A stretch of 48,095 nt of DNA from an uncultured Collinsella sp. (GTDB taxonomy: Bacteria > Actinomycetota > Coriobacteriia > Coriobacteriales > Coriobacteriaceae), in contig CAKUEU010000007.1 of assembly GCA_934646865.1 (NCBI GenBank), positions 1 through 48,095 on the forward strand. The letters run 5' to 3'. The notes below the pieces were generated by a model. That model saw nothing but the letters and a program-made list of their open reading frames with translations. It had not been told where the DNA came from and ran no database searches. Position 1 is the first letter of the stretch. Each line of letters begins with the position of its first letter. A program made the position numbers and the translations under genes. Below are positions 17,311 to 26,276 of the stretch, in pieces.

Positions 17311-17370
17311 AAGCCCGTTACCAATTCGGTGACGGGCTTTTTGCTACCCATACGCCGGGATTCGAACCCC
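17311..17370. repeat. Second copy of tRNA tail terminator and T-arm mimic
   Basis: The terminator arms AAGCCCGTTACC / GGTGACGGGCTT recur (17311-17339), followed by T-rich sequence and by CGCCGGGATTCGAACCCC at 17353-17370. All lie 189-190 bp from the first copies, as in a tandem duplication whose linkers have diverged. Confidence 0.8.
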
Positions 17371-17398
17371 GAAGGCATAAAATCACACTGTCATCCAA

Positions 17399-17629
17399 GG
17401 GCCCGTGGACAAAAAATAGCAAATATGAGTACTGTTACCAATTTAGTAACAGCGATTTCATGCCATCAGAAGGCGATTTTGACACAAGGCGTCCTATAGC
17501 GGAGGAATTGCAGGTATTTATCAGCTAAGTACTTGGACATATGTTGCGTAACACTGCATATTTTGCAAAAAGATAATGCTACAGGGCTTGTGACAGTACT
17601 CATATTTGACGTTTTTTGCCCACGACCCC
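17399..17629. mobile_element. MITE-like element with 40-bp terminal inverted repeats
   Basis: The left arm (17399-17438) includes CAAAAAA, then CAAATATGAGTACTGT. The right arm (17590-17629) is its reverse complement with about 8 mismatches in 40, including ACAGTACTCATATTTG and TTTTTTGCCCACG. The 150-bp centre is AT-rich relative to the chromosome and encodes nothing convincing. Size, arms and composition fit a non-autonomous element. No target-site duplication was established. Confidence 0.65.
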
Positions 17630-17687
17630 TTATTGCGTGGGCGAATCAGTTGCAAAGCGGGATCCAAAGCGTCCTTCGCAAACAAAT

Positions 17688-17718
17688 AGCCGGGGCCCGC
17701 GCGATGCGGACCCCGGCT
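17688..17718 (-). terminator. Terminator of glnA
   Basis: A 13-bp stem with one mismatch (AGCCGGGGTCCGC / GCGGGCCCCGGCT on the minus strand), followed by ATTTGTTT. Confidence 0.85.
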
Positions 17719-17747
17719 CAATACCGTGACGATATGTCAGCTACGCT

Positions 17748-19835
17748 CTACACGTAGAACAGGATGTCGTCGTAGGTCGGGACCGGCCAGTAGTCGGCGG
17801 CCACGATCTCCTCCATGGCATCCACGGCGCCGCGCAGCGTATCCATAGCGGGAACGACCTCGTGCGCGTACACGTTGGCCTGCTCCTGGCCATCGAGAGC
17901 CTCGGCCTTCTGATGTACGGCGTCGAGCGCCTTGATGGAGTCGTTGATGGCGGTGATACCGTTGCAGAGCTTGTTGAGCGTGTTCTGCTCGCACTGCATG
18001 GCAGCATCGGCACCGGCGGCACGAATAGTCTCAAGGCCCTTAGCGACCTTGGTGGCATAGGCGGTAATGACCGGGCGATAGGTACGACGCGCCTCGCGAA
18101 CCATCGTGGTGGCCTCGATGTTCATGAGCTTGTTGTACTTCTCGAGCTTGCAGTCATAGCGGCACTGGGCCTCGGCGCGGGTCAGGACGCCCGTCTCCTC
18201 AAAGAGCGCAATGGCCTTATCGGAAACAAAGGCGGGCAGGGCGTCGGCCGTGGTCTTGTTGTTGGCAAGGCCGCGCTTCTCGGCCTCAATGGGCCACTCG
18301 TCGGAGTAACCGTCGCCGGAGAACAGGATGCGCTGGTGATCGGTCAGCACCTTCTTGCAGTACTCGAGCGCAGCATCCTGGAAATCATCCTCGGGCGTAC
18401 CCTCAAGGGCATCGGCGAAGGACTTGAGCGACTTGGCCACGGCGGCATCGAGCACCAGGTTGGAGTCGGAGACGTTCTGCTCGGAGCCGCAGGCACGGAA
18501 CTCGAACTTGTTGCCGGTGAAGGCAAACGGGGAGGTGCGGTTGCGGTCGGTGTTGTCCTGCATCAGCTTGGGCAGAGTATCGGCGCCCAGGTCGAGTACG
18601 CCGCGCGTGGCATGGACGGAAGCCTTGCCATCGATGATCTTCTCGACGACCTCGGTAAGCTGGTCGCCCAGGAAGATGGACATAATCGCCGGAGGAGCCT
18701 CATTGGCGCCCAGACGATGATCGTTGCCGGCCGAGGCAACGGAGGCACGCAGGAGCTCCTGATAGTTATCGACGGCCTCGATCACCGCGGTGAGGAAGAC
18801 GATGAACTGCAGGTTGTCGAGCGGGGTGTCGCCCGGATCGAGCAGATTCTCGGACTCGGTGCCAAGCGACCAGTTGTTGTGCTTGCCCGAACCGTTGATG
18901 CCCTCGAAGGGCTTCTCGTGCAGCAGGCAGACCAAGTCGTGGCGGGAGGCGATGAGCTTCATCTTCTCCATCATGACCAGGTTCTGGTCGATGGCCTCGT
19001 TGACCTCGCCATAGACAGGGGCGAGCTCATGCTGGCAGGGAGCGACCTCGTTGTGCTTGGTCTTAGCGGGGATGCCGAGCGCCCACAGCTCATCGTCCAG
19101 GTCCTTCATGTAGGCCGAGACGGTGGGGCGGATAGCGCCAAAGTAGTGCTCCTCGAGCTCCTGGCCCTTGCAGGGAGCGGCGCCAAAGAGGGTGCGGCCG
19201 GTGATAACCAGGTCCTTGCGTTTGCGGTAGGCGTCCTTCTTAATCAGGAAGTACTCCTGCTCGTCGCCCACGGAAGGAACAACCTTCTTGGGAGTCTTGC
19301 CAAACAGCGCCAGAACGCGCTTGGACTCACGCGAGAGCGCGGTCATGGAACGCAGCAGCGGGGTCTTCTTGTCTAGGGCCTCGCCCGTGTAGGAGCAGAA
19401 AGCCGTGGGGATGCACAGGACGTCGTCCTTAATGAAGGCGGGGCTGGTGGGATCCCAGGCGGTGTAGCCACGGGCCTCGAAGGTGGCGCGCAGGCCGCCG
19501 TTGGGGAAGCTGGAGGCGTCCGGCTCGCCCTGGATCAGGTTCTTGCCCGTGAACTTGGTAATAGCGGTGCCGTTGTGGTTGGGCTCCAGGAAGCTGTCGT
19601 GCTTCTCGGAAGTAATGCCCGAAAGCGGCTGGAACCAGTGCGCGTAGTGCGTCGCGCCCTTGGAGATGGCCCAGACCTTCATGGCGTGGGCAACGGCGTT
19701 GGCCACATCCAAGTCGAGCGGCTCACCGTCCTCGAGGGTTGCAGCAAGGCGCTTCCAAATGTCCTTGGGGAGGTAGTCCTTCATGACTTCCTCAGAGAAC
19801 ACCATGGTCCCGAAGCGGTCAGTAAGTTCGGCCAT
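17748..19835 (-). CDS. glnA3/glnN: Type III glutamine synthetase
   Basis: A 695-residue GSIII-type enzyme making glutamine from glutamate, ammonia and ATP. It shows GSIII landmarks: the N-terminal [16 protein letters not shown] and [17 protein letters not shown] segments, [16 protein letters not shown] in the metal and glutamate site, [18 protein letters not shown], and the [20 protein letters not shown] segment. The length is typical of GSIII and much longer than GSI. The start at 19835 follows AAGGGAG. A dyad upstream (19921-19941) may mediate nitrogen control. Confidence 0.95.
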   Translation of the reverse strand: MAELTDRFGTMVFSEEVMKDYLPKDIWKRLAATLEDGEPLDLDVANAVAHAMKVWAISKGATHYAHWFQPLSGITSEKHDSFLEPNHNGTAITKFTGKNLIQGEPDASSFPNGGLRATFEARGYTAWDPTSPAFIKDDVLCIPTAFCSYTGEALDKKTPLLRSMTALSRESKRVLALFGKTPKKVVPSVGDEQEYFLIKKDAYRKRKDLVITGRTLFGAAPCKGQELEEHYFGAIRPTVSAYMKDLDDELWALGIPAKTKHNEVAPCQHELAPVYGEVNEAIDQNLVMMEKMKLIASRHDLVCLLHEKPFEGINGSGKHNNWSLGTESENLLDPGDTPLDNLQFIVFLTAVIEAVDNYQELLRASVASAGNDHRLGANEAPPAIMSIFLGDQLTEVVEKIIDGKASVHATRGVLDLGADTLPKLMQDNTDRNRTSPFAFTGNKFEFRACGSEQNVSDSNLVLDAAVAKSLKSFADALEGTPEDDFQDAALEYCKKVLTDHQRILFSGDGYSDEWPIEAEKRGLANNKTTADALPAFVSDKAIALFEETGVLTRAEAQCRYDCKLEKYNKLMNIEATTMVREARRTYRPVITAYATKVAKGLETIRAAGADAAMQCEQNTLNKLCNGITAINDSIKALDAVHQKAEALDGQEQANVYAHEVVPAMDTLRGAVDAMEEIVAADYWPVPTYDDILFYV

Positions 19836-19920
19836 ACGGAACTCCCTTCGTATCGGCACCGCGTGAGATGCGGTGTTGATTACTAACGAACGAGTCATAG
19901 ATTAGGCTCGTCGTGTTTCC

Positions 19921-19941
19921 GCAACATTACCGTTATGTTGC
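19921..19941. promoter_or_regulatory. Dyad operator upstream of glnA
   Basis: GCAACAT and ATGTTGC separated by 7 nt, framed further out by GTTTC and GAAAC. It lies 86 bp upstream of the glnA start. The regulator is unknown. Confidence 0.4.
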
Positions 19942-20050
19942 TGTCACGAAACCAATCAATGAGGTTACCGCATCGCGGCGGCGTTGCCGCTCTCAACAGC
20001 CAATCAACTGTATAAATTGCAGACCTCTCCCCATGGTTTAAGGGTAGTCA

Positions 20051-20178
20051 ATTTGGGATGGGGCTCTATTAACTGGTATTTCGCATCAGATACCAGTCTT
20101 TATAGCCCATGTCAAAATGAGCCGCTCTGCTATAGGAAATGCCGATAGCAAGGCATCTTTGATTGGTATCCCCCAAAT
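20051..20178. other. Multi-helix structured region between glnA and metF
   Basis: A closing helix ATTTGGG / CCCAAAT (20051-20057 with 20172-20178) encloses a long hairpin (GGGCT / AGCCC outside, ACTGGTAT / ATACCAGT inside, 10-nt loop) and a shorter one (ATGCC / GGCAT, 20139-20156). It resembles a multi-branched RNA. However, a likely metF -10 (TAGAAT, 20213) lies downstream, so it may act from another transcript or as DNA. No known riboswitch was recognised. Confidence 0.4.
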
Positions 20179-20262
20179 CGCGAGTAAAACTCCACCGTGG
20201 CACAGCGGTGCTGTAGAATCCTTACAACACATCACACTATTACGTATCTAAAGGAGCACGAT

Positions 20263-21135
20263 ATGCGCGTCGACGAGGTTTTTAAGCAGGCAGCATCTCA
20301 GGGCACCGCACCCGTTTCGTTTGAGATGTTCCCGCCCAAGGGTGAGCTTACCCTCGATACGGCTCGCGAGGTGGCGGGCAATCTGTGCAAACTTTCGCCG
20401 AGCTTTGTCTCGGTCACTTGTTCCGCTGGCGGCTCGGGCAACGGTGCCACCACCGCCCCCATCGCGCATATGATTTCGAGCGAATTCGACACGCCCTCGG
20501 TGGCACACCTTACCTGCGTGGGCCGCTCGCGCGCCGATATCGCCGCCAAGATCGACGAGTATCGCACCGCCGGCGTTGAAAACATCCTGGCCCTGCGCGG
20601 TGATCTTCCCGCTGGCGCGACCGAGGACGACAAGCCCGCCTCGGACTACGCCTACGCCCGCGACCTCATCCCCGAGCTCGTCGACGCCGGCTTTTGTGTG
20701 GGCGCCGCAGCCTACCCCGAGGGCCACATTGCCTGTGAGGACCTCAACCTCTCGGTCGAGCACCTCAAGCAAAAGCAAGACGCCGGCGCGAGCTTCTTTG
20801 TGACACAGCTCTTCTTTGATAACGAGTGCTTCTATCGCTTCCGCGAGCTTGCCGACAAGGCCGGCATCACCGTGCCCATCACCGCGGGCATCATGCCGTT
20901 TATGGGAAAGTCGCAGATCAGCCGCATGGTCTTTATGTGCGGCGCGTCGCTGCCCTCCCCCGTCATCAAGATCCTCGCCAAGTACGAGAACGACCCCGAG
21001 AGCTTGCAAGCCGCCGGTGTAGATTATGCCGCCCGTCAGCTTTGCGACCTTAAGGAGCACGGCGCCGACGGCCTGCACCTGTACACTATGAACCGTCCTG
21101 CAATCGCCGCGACCATTATGGAGCGCCTGGGGTAA
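20263..21135 (+). CDS. metF: Methylenetetrahydrofolate reductase
   Basis: A 290-residue TIM-barrel flavoprotein that reduces 5,10-methylene-THF to 5-methyl-THF, the methyl donor for MetH. It has the family's N-terminal SFEMFPPKG, the SVTCSAGGSG strand, the HLTCVGRS segment, ILALRGDLP and a C-terminal catalytic barrel. The start at 20263 has AAGGAG 6 nt upstream. The stop overlaps the next start codon by one base, coupling it to the MetH-activation gene. Confidence 0.95.
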   Translation: MRVDEVFKQAASQGTAPVSFEMFPPKGELTLDTAREVAGNLCKLSPSFVSVTCSAGGSGNGATTAPIAHMISSEFDTPSVAHLTCVGRSRADIAAKIDEYRTAGVENILALRGDLPAGATEDDKPASDYAYARDLIPELVDAGFCVGAAAYPEGHIACEDLNLSVEHLKQKQDAGASFFVTQLFFDNECFYRFRELADKAGITVPITAGIMPFMGKSQISRMVFMCGASLPSPVIKILAKYENDPESLQAAGVDYAARQLCDLKEHGADGLHLYTMNRPAIAATIMERLG

Positions 21136-21923
21136 TGGAAAAACCGCACATCGATACAACCGACGTCGAAGTGCCGGCCGACCTTGCGTCGCCGGCGCTT
21201 TACCGTGTCGATGCTGCCCATCACCCCCGCGTCGACCGCGCCGAGATGCTGCGGTATCTGGGCTACGGCGGCCAGCAAATTGAGCCCGAGCTGTCACAAC
21301 GCATTGAGCTTGTCGTTGAGCGCCTGGAGCTAGACATTGAGCCCCGCGGCGTGCGTCGCGTCTTTGCCGTCGATGCCACGGGCGTCGACGAGCAGGGCGA
21401 GCCTTGCATTCGCCTGGTTGGCTCCAATGTTGAGCTGCGGGGTCGCGATATCTATCGTCATCTTAAGGACGCCCGCCTGGCGGCGCTCATAGCCTGCACC
21501 CTCGGAATGGCCGCCGAGCGCCGCCTGCGAACCACCGGAGCCCAGCAGCCCCTGGAGGGCGCCGTGCTCGACGCCGCGTGCTCGGCATATGTTGAGGCCG
21601 CCGTTGAGCAGATGGACCAGCAGGTCAAGGCGGACGCTGCCGCACACGGACTCGCCGGCAACTGGCGCTTCAGTCCCGGCTACGGCGACTGCCCGCTCTC
21701 GGCCCAGCGCTCGATCGTCGATGTGCTCAACGCCACGCGGCTCATTGGACTCACCGTTACACCCACCAGCCTGCTCATGCCCACCAAGAGTGTGACCGCG
21801 GTGATCGGCCTGTTCGACGGCGATGTCCACGACGCCCAGACCCGCCCCACCTGCAATATCTGCCGCATGCGCGAGCACTGCCGCTTCCGCGCCGCCCACA
21901 CCACCTGCTATTCCAGCCATTAG
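21135..21923 (+). CDS. Stand-alone methionine synthase activation protein
   Basis: A 262-residue protein matching the vitamin B12-dependent methionine synthase activation domain, best shown by WRFSPGYGDCPLSAQ (about 185-200), which binds S-adenosylmethionine near the cobalamin during reductive reactivation. In E. coli this domain is the C-terminus of MetH; here it is separate and lies directly before a metH that lacks it. The C-terminus carries a cysteine cluster (CNICRMREHC, later C) that could bind a metal. It overlaps metF by one base. Confidence 0.85.
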   Translation: MEKPHIDTTDVEVPADLASPALYRVDAAHHPRVDRAEMLRYLGYGGQQIEPELSQRIELVVERLELDIEPRGVRRVFAVDATGVDEQGEPCIRLVGSNVELRGRDIYRHLKDARLAALIACTLGMAAERRLRTTGAQQPLEGAVLDAACSAYVEAAVEQMDQQVKADAAAHGLAGNWRFSPGYGDCPLSAQRSIVDVLNATRLIGLTVTPTSLLMPTKSVTAVIGLFDGDVHDAQTRPTCNICRMREHCRFRAAHTTCYSSH

Positions 21924-21932
21924 GAGCCGCCG

Positions 21933-24488
21933 ATGTTTACTCCGCTTATCACTCATGATTCTGACGGTGCTGCGTTGGCGGCACCCGTTGATGCCGCACG
22001 CCGCAATGGCGCTGCATACAAGACGCGCACGATTGACGATCTGCGCATTAAGGATGACCGCTTACGCGCAGCCGTCGAGGGCACGGGACACCTGCTGTTC
22101 GATGGCGGCATGGGCACCATGCTGCAGGCGGCCGGCATGAAGGCCGGCGCTCTGCCCGAGTTGCTCAACTTTGAGGAGCCCCAGGTCATTACCGATATTC
22201 AGCGTCAGTACGTCGAGGCCGGCTGCGATGTGATCACCGCCAACACCTTTGGCGCCAACGCGCACAAGCTCGACGGCGCCGCCACCGTGGCAGATGTCTT
22301 TGCCGCCGCGGTCTCTTGCGCCCGCGCGGCCGGTGCCCATTACGTCGCCGGCGATATCGGCCCCATCGGTGCGCTGCTTCGCCCCCTGGGCACCCTCAGC
22401 TTCGACGAGGCCTACGACCTCTTTGCCGAGGAAGTGCGCGCCGGCGTCGATGCGGGCGTGGACCTCTTTATCATCGAGACCATGACCGACCTTGCCGAGA
22501 TCAAGGCGGCCGTCCTCGCCTGCCGCGAGAACTCCAACCTGCCCGTCTTTGCCACCATGACCTTTGAGGAAGACGGTCGCACCTTCCTGGGCACGAGTCC
22601 CGAGGTTGCCGCCATCACGCTCGATGCCATCGGCGCCGACGTTCTGGGCATCAACTGCAGCCAGGGACCGGCCGAGCTCCGAGGGCTCGCCGCTCGCATG
22701 CTCACCGTTACGGACAAGCCCGTTATGGTGCAGGCCAACGCAGGACTGCCCCGCGTGGACGACGACGGCAACACCGTCTTTGACATCCAGGCCCCCGAGT
22801 ACGCCAAGGCTGTCGCCGGCATGATCGAGGATGGCGTGAGCGTCGTCGGCGGATGCTGCGGCACCACGCCCACGCACATGGCGGCACTTCGCACCCTCAT
22901 CGACAACCACACGCCCAGCGTGCGTCACCGCAAGCCCAGCATGTCGGTCACGAGCGCGCAGACGGTCGTAGACCTTCCCTGCGATGGCCACAAGATCGCC
23001 GTCATCGGCGAGCGCATCAATCCCACCGGCAAAAAGCGCCTGCAGCAGGCCCTGCGCGACGGCGACCTGGACTACGTCGTGAGCCAGGGCATCAGCCAGC
23101 AGGAGCAGGGCGCCGACATCCTGGATGTCAACGTGGGCCTGCCCGAAATCGACGAGGTCAAGATTATCCAGCAGGCCACCGAGCAGCTCCAGGGCTCCAC
23201 GCTCCTGCCGCTGCAGATCGACTCCACCGATCCCGCCGCTGTCGAGGCCGCCGTACGCCGCTATGCCGGCAAGCCCATCATCAACTCCGTCAACGGCAAG
23301 CAGCAGATCATGGACGAGATCTTCCCGCTGGTCGCCCACTACGGCACCAACGTTGTCGGCCTTACGCTCGACGAAGGCGGCATCCCCGATACCGCCGAGG
23401 CCCGCTTTGCCATCGCCGAGCGCATCGTGGCCGAGGCTGTCCGCTACGGCATCGGCCCGGACCGCATCCTCATCGACTGCCTGGTCATGACCGCCTCGAC
23501 CAACCAGCGTCAGGCCGAGCAGATTCTACGCGCCATGTCGCTGTGCAAGGAGCACCTGGGCGTTAAATGCGCGCTCGGCGTGTCGAACATCAGCTTTGGC
23601 CTGCCTGCCCGCCCGCTGCTGGGCTCGGTCTTTTTGGCCGCCGCCTTTGGCGCGGGCCTGGACGCCCCCATCATGAACCCGGGTTCCAAGCGCTTTATGG
23701 ACACCGTCTACAGCTATCGCGTGCTGAGCGTTGAGGACGAGGGCTCGACCGAATACATCGAGCGCTACGCCGGCTGGACCGACCCGTACAAGATCGCCGC
23801 GAACCCGGCGGCCGCCCAAGCCGCAACGACCGATGCCGCACCCGCCGCGGGCACCACCGCAAGCGCCGACGACGACCCCATCCGCCACATGGTCGTCTCG
23901 GGCCGCAAGGGCGAGATCGCGGCCGAGACCGAGCGTCTGCTGGCCGACCACGACGCCATGGACCTCATCAACAACCACTTTATCCCAGCCCTCGACGAGG
24001 TTGGCGTCCTCTTTGACCAGGGCAAGTTCTTCTTGCCGCAGCTCATGGCCTCGGCCGAGGCCGCGCGCGTGGGCTTCGACACCATCAAGCGCCTGATGCC
24101 CGCCGGCGAGATTGCCGACAAGGGCAAGATCTGCGTGGCCACCGTCAAGGGCGACATCCACGATATCGGTAAGAACATCGTCAAGATGCTGCTCGACAAC
24201 TACGGCTACACCGTCTTTGACCTGGGCCGCGACGTCGACCCGCAAGAGGTGCTCAAGACCGTAAAGGAGCGCGACATTAAGCTCGTCGGTCTCTCGGCGC
24301 TTATGACCACCACCGTCGTCGCCATGGAGGAGACCATCAAATTGCTCCATTCGGAAGTTCCGGGCGTCAAGATCATCGTGGGCGGCGCCGTTCTCACCCC
24401 CGAATACGCCAAGCAGATCGGCGCGGACTACTACGCCAAGGACGCCGCCGAGAGCGCGCGCATCGCCGAAGAGGTCTTTGGCCGGTAA
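21933..24488 (+). CDS. metH: Cobalamin-dependent methionine synthase lacking activation domain
   Basis: An 851-residue protein that transfers the methyl group of 5-methyl-THF to homocysteine. In order: the homocysteine domain (about 45-330) with zinc ligands Cys242 and Cys308/309; the pterin domain (about 350-620) starting VIGERINPTGKK; an Ala-rich linker; the cap helices (about 660-750); and the cobalamin domain with axial His743 in GDIHDIGKN. The protein ends after this domain, so the reactivation domain is absent and is supplied by the upstream gene. The RBS is TAGGAG. An N-terminal extension of about 40 residues precedes the first domain. Confidence 0.95.
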   Translation: MFTPLITHDSDGAALAAPVDAARRNGAAYKTRTIDDLRIKDDRLRAAVEGTGHLLFDGGMGTMLQAAGMKAGALPELLNFEEPQVITDIQRQYVEAGCDVITANTFGANAHKLDGAATVADVFAAAVSCARAAGAHYVAGDIGPIGALLRPLGTLSFDEAYDLFAEEVRAGVDAGVDLFIIETMTDLAEIKAAVLACRENSNLPVFATMTFEEDGRTFLGTSPEVAAITLDAIGADVLGINCSQGPAELRGLAARMLTVTDKPVMVQANAGLPRVDDDGNTVFDIQAPEYAKAVAGMIEDGVSVVGGCCGTTPTHMAALRTLIDNHTPSVRHRKPSMSVTSAQTVVDLPCDGHKIAVIGERINPTGKKRLQQALRDGDLDYVVSQGISQQEQGADILDVNVGLPEIDEVKIIQQATEQLQGSTLLPLQIDSTDPAAVEAAVRRYAGKPIINSVNGKQQIMDEIFPLVAHYGTNVVGLTLDEGGIPDTAEARFAIAERIVAEAVRYGIGPDRILIDCLVMTASTNQRQAEQILRAMSLCKEHLGVKCALGVSNISFGLPARPLLGSVFLAAAFGAGLDAPIMNPGSKRFMDTVYSYRVLSVEDEGSTEYIERYAGWTDPYKIAANPAAAQAATTDAAPAAGTTASADDDPIRHMVVSGRKGEIAAETERLLADHDAMDLINNHFIPALDEVGVLFDQGKFFLPQLMASAEAARVGFDTIKRLMPAGEIADKGKICVATVKGDIHDIGKNIVKMLLDNYGYTVFDLGRDVDPQEVLKTVKERDIKLVGLSALMTTTVVAMEETIKLLHSEVPGVKIIVGGAVLTPEYAKQIGADYYAKDAAESARIAEEVFGR

Positions 24489-24513
24489 CACAACGGAAAC
24501 AACCCCGCACCAA

Positions 24514-24551
24514 AACGTGCCGCATGTGCCACTTGGCGCGTGCGGCACGTT
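24514..24551. terminator. Hairpin between metH and DUF711 gene
   Basis: An 11-bp perfect stem AACGTGCCGCA / TGCGGCACGTT. There is no T-run, so it may attenuate or protect rather than terminate. Confidence 0.4.
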
Positions 24552-24596
24552 AGAATAAAGGGGACTATGCTCGTTTTGGCAGATAGGAGTGCAAGG

Positions 24597-25961
24597 ATGG
24601 CGATCACGCCCGCAGAAATCGCGGAAACCCGCGGCATGGTTGAGGAACAGAACCTCGACATCAGGACCATCACCATGGGTGTTTCGCTCATGGGTTGCGG
24701 TGACGAGAACCTCGACCGCATGTGCACGAAGATCTACGACCACGTGACGCACACGGCTGAGCATCTGGTCGAGACCGCCGAGAACCTCGAGCGCGAGTAC
24801 GGTATCCCCATCGTCAACAAGCGCGTCTCCGTCACCCCGGTGGCACAGATCGCCGCGTGCTGCAAGGATGAGGACCTCACCCCCATCGCGCACGCCCTCG
24901 ACCGCGCGGCCGAGACGCTCGGCATCGACTACCTGGGCGGCTTCTCCGCACTCGTCCAGAAGGGCATCGGTGACGCCGACCGCCGCGTCATCCAGTCCAT
25001 CCCCCAGGCGCTCGCTACCACCAGCCGCGTCTGCTCCAGCGTCAATGTTGCTAGCCTGCGCGCTGGCATCAACATGGACGCCGTGCTTATGGCGGCTCAG
25101 ACCATCATCGATGCCGCTAAACTCACGGCCGACCAGGATTCCGTCGGCGCTTCCAAGTTTGTCTGCTTTGCCAACATGGTCGAGGACTCCCCGTTTATGG
25201 CGGGCGCTGTCCACGGCGGTGGCGAGGCCGACGCCGTCATCAACGTAGGCGTCTCGGGCCCCGGCGTTATGGCCGCAGCCCTGGAGACGCTGCCCGATTC
25301 CGCATCGATGATGGAAGTCGCCGAGAAGATCAAGCAGACCGCCTTTAAGATCACCCGCGCCGGCGAGCTCATGAGCCGCGAGGCCGCCCATCGTCTGGGT
25401 GTCGAGAAGGGCATTGTCGACCTGTCGCTGGCTCCCACGCCCGCCATCGGCGACTCCGTTGCCCGCATCCTCGAGATCATCGGCGTGGGCACCTGCGGTG
25501 GCCCGGGCACGACCTGCGCGCTCGCCATGCTCAACGATGCCGTCAAGAAGGGCGGCGTCATGGCCAGCTCCAGCGTCGGTGGCCTCTCGGGCGCTTTCAT
25601 CCCCGTGTCCGAGGACGCCGGCATGATCGCCGCCGTCGAGGCCGGTGCGCTTTCGCTCGAGAAGCTCGAGGCCATGACCTGCGTGTGCTCCGTCGGCCTG
25701 GACATGATCGCCATCCCCGGCGACACCCCGGTCGAGACCATCGCCGGCATCATCGCCGACGAGATGGCCATCGGCGTCATCAACAACAAGACCACGGCTG
25801 TCCGCGTGATCCCCGCCATTGGCAAGGGCGTGGGCGACTGCGTCGAGTATGGCGGCCTGTTCGGCCGTGCGCCCATCATGCCGGTGAACCCCAACGCCGG
25901 CACCGTGCTTGCCCACCGCGGTGGACGCTTCCCGGCACCGCTGAACTCGCTGAAGAACTAG
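24597..25961 (+). CDS. UPF0210 / DUF711 family protein
   Basis: A 454-residue cytoplasmic protein with the family start [21 protein letters not shown] and long conserved stretches such as [24 protein letters not shown] and [17 protein letters not shown]. The fold is known to resemble the pyruvate formate-lyase barrel, but the glycyl-radical loop is not evident, and no function is established. In Clostridia the gene usually follows a small ACT-domain gene; none is present here. The start at 24597 has GGAGT nearby. A giant hairpin begins on the base after the stop codon. Confidence 0.88.
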   Translation: MAITPAEIAETRGMVEEQNLDIRTITMGVSLMGCGDENLDRMCTKIYDHVTHTAEHLVETAENLEREYGIPIVNKRVSVTPVAQIAACCKDEDLTPIAHALDRAAETLGIDYLGGFSALVQKGIGDADRRVIQSIPQALATTSRVCSSVNVASLRAGINMDAVLMAAQTIIDAAKLTADQDSVGASKFVCFANMVEDSPFMAGAVHGGGEADAVINVGVSGPGVMAAALETLPDSASMMEVAEKIKQTAFKITRAGELMSREAAHRLGVEKGIVDLSLAPTPAIGDSVARILEIIGVGTCGGPGTTCALAMLNDAVKKGGVMASSSVGGLSGAFIPVSEDAGMIAAVEAGALSLEKLEAMTCVCSVGLDMIAIPGDTPVETIAGIIADEMAIGVINNKTTAVRVIPAIGKGVGDCVEYGGLFGRAPIMPVNPNAGTVLAHRGGRFPAPLNSLKN

Positions 25962-26129
25962 CTGAGGGTTCGGGCGAGGAGCCCCGGGGAGGGCAAATAT
26001 ATAAGGTCGCCTGCTCGGACAGTCCTGACTCGCACGGAGAGCACATTAAGTGCTCTCCGGCTCGTGCGGAACTCGCGATCGACCTTGTATATTTGCCCTC
26101 CCCGGGGCTCCCGCACAGCGGGACCTCAG
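25962..26129. repeat. 168-bp giant palindromic element
   Basis: Ends CTGAGG and CCTCAG. The inner arms are 31 nt long with one mismatch: 25979-26009 (GAGCCCCGGGGAGGGCAAAT, then ATATAAGGTCG) with 26080-26110. The centre folds again: GGAGAGCAC / GTGCTCTCC flanked by CGCAC / GTGCG. The element starts immediately after the stop codon of the DUF711 gene. It could be a terminator-like or mobile palindrome; no U-run follows. 26130-26276 shows nothing gene-like. Confidence 0.75.
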
Positions 26130-26276
26130 TTGGGTTCTGTCCCGGTGGCAGTTGCTTCGCTCCTGCCCGCCTTGGTTGTGACTTCGGTTTGGCGTTGGAA
26201 CGGTTCTTTCTGATATATGCTGGTTGCGGCTCTTCTTTTGGGAGGAGTCGCTTTTTTGTTGCTAGGAGGTTGGCCC

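Noticed and set aside
20051..20262. SAM or cobalamin riboswitch for metF
   Set aside because: The SAM-I core and the B12 box were looked for and not seen.
23526..25916. 796-codon open frame antisense to metH and the DUF711 gene
   Set aside because: It spans two well-supported genes and the gap between them; no domain seen.
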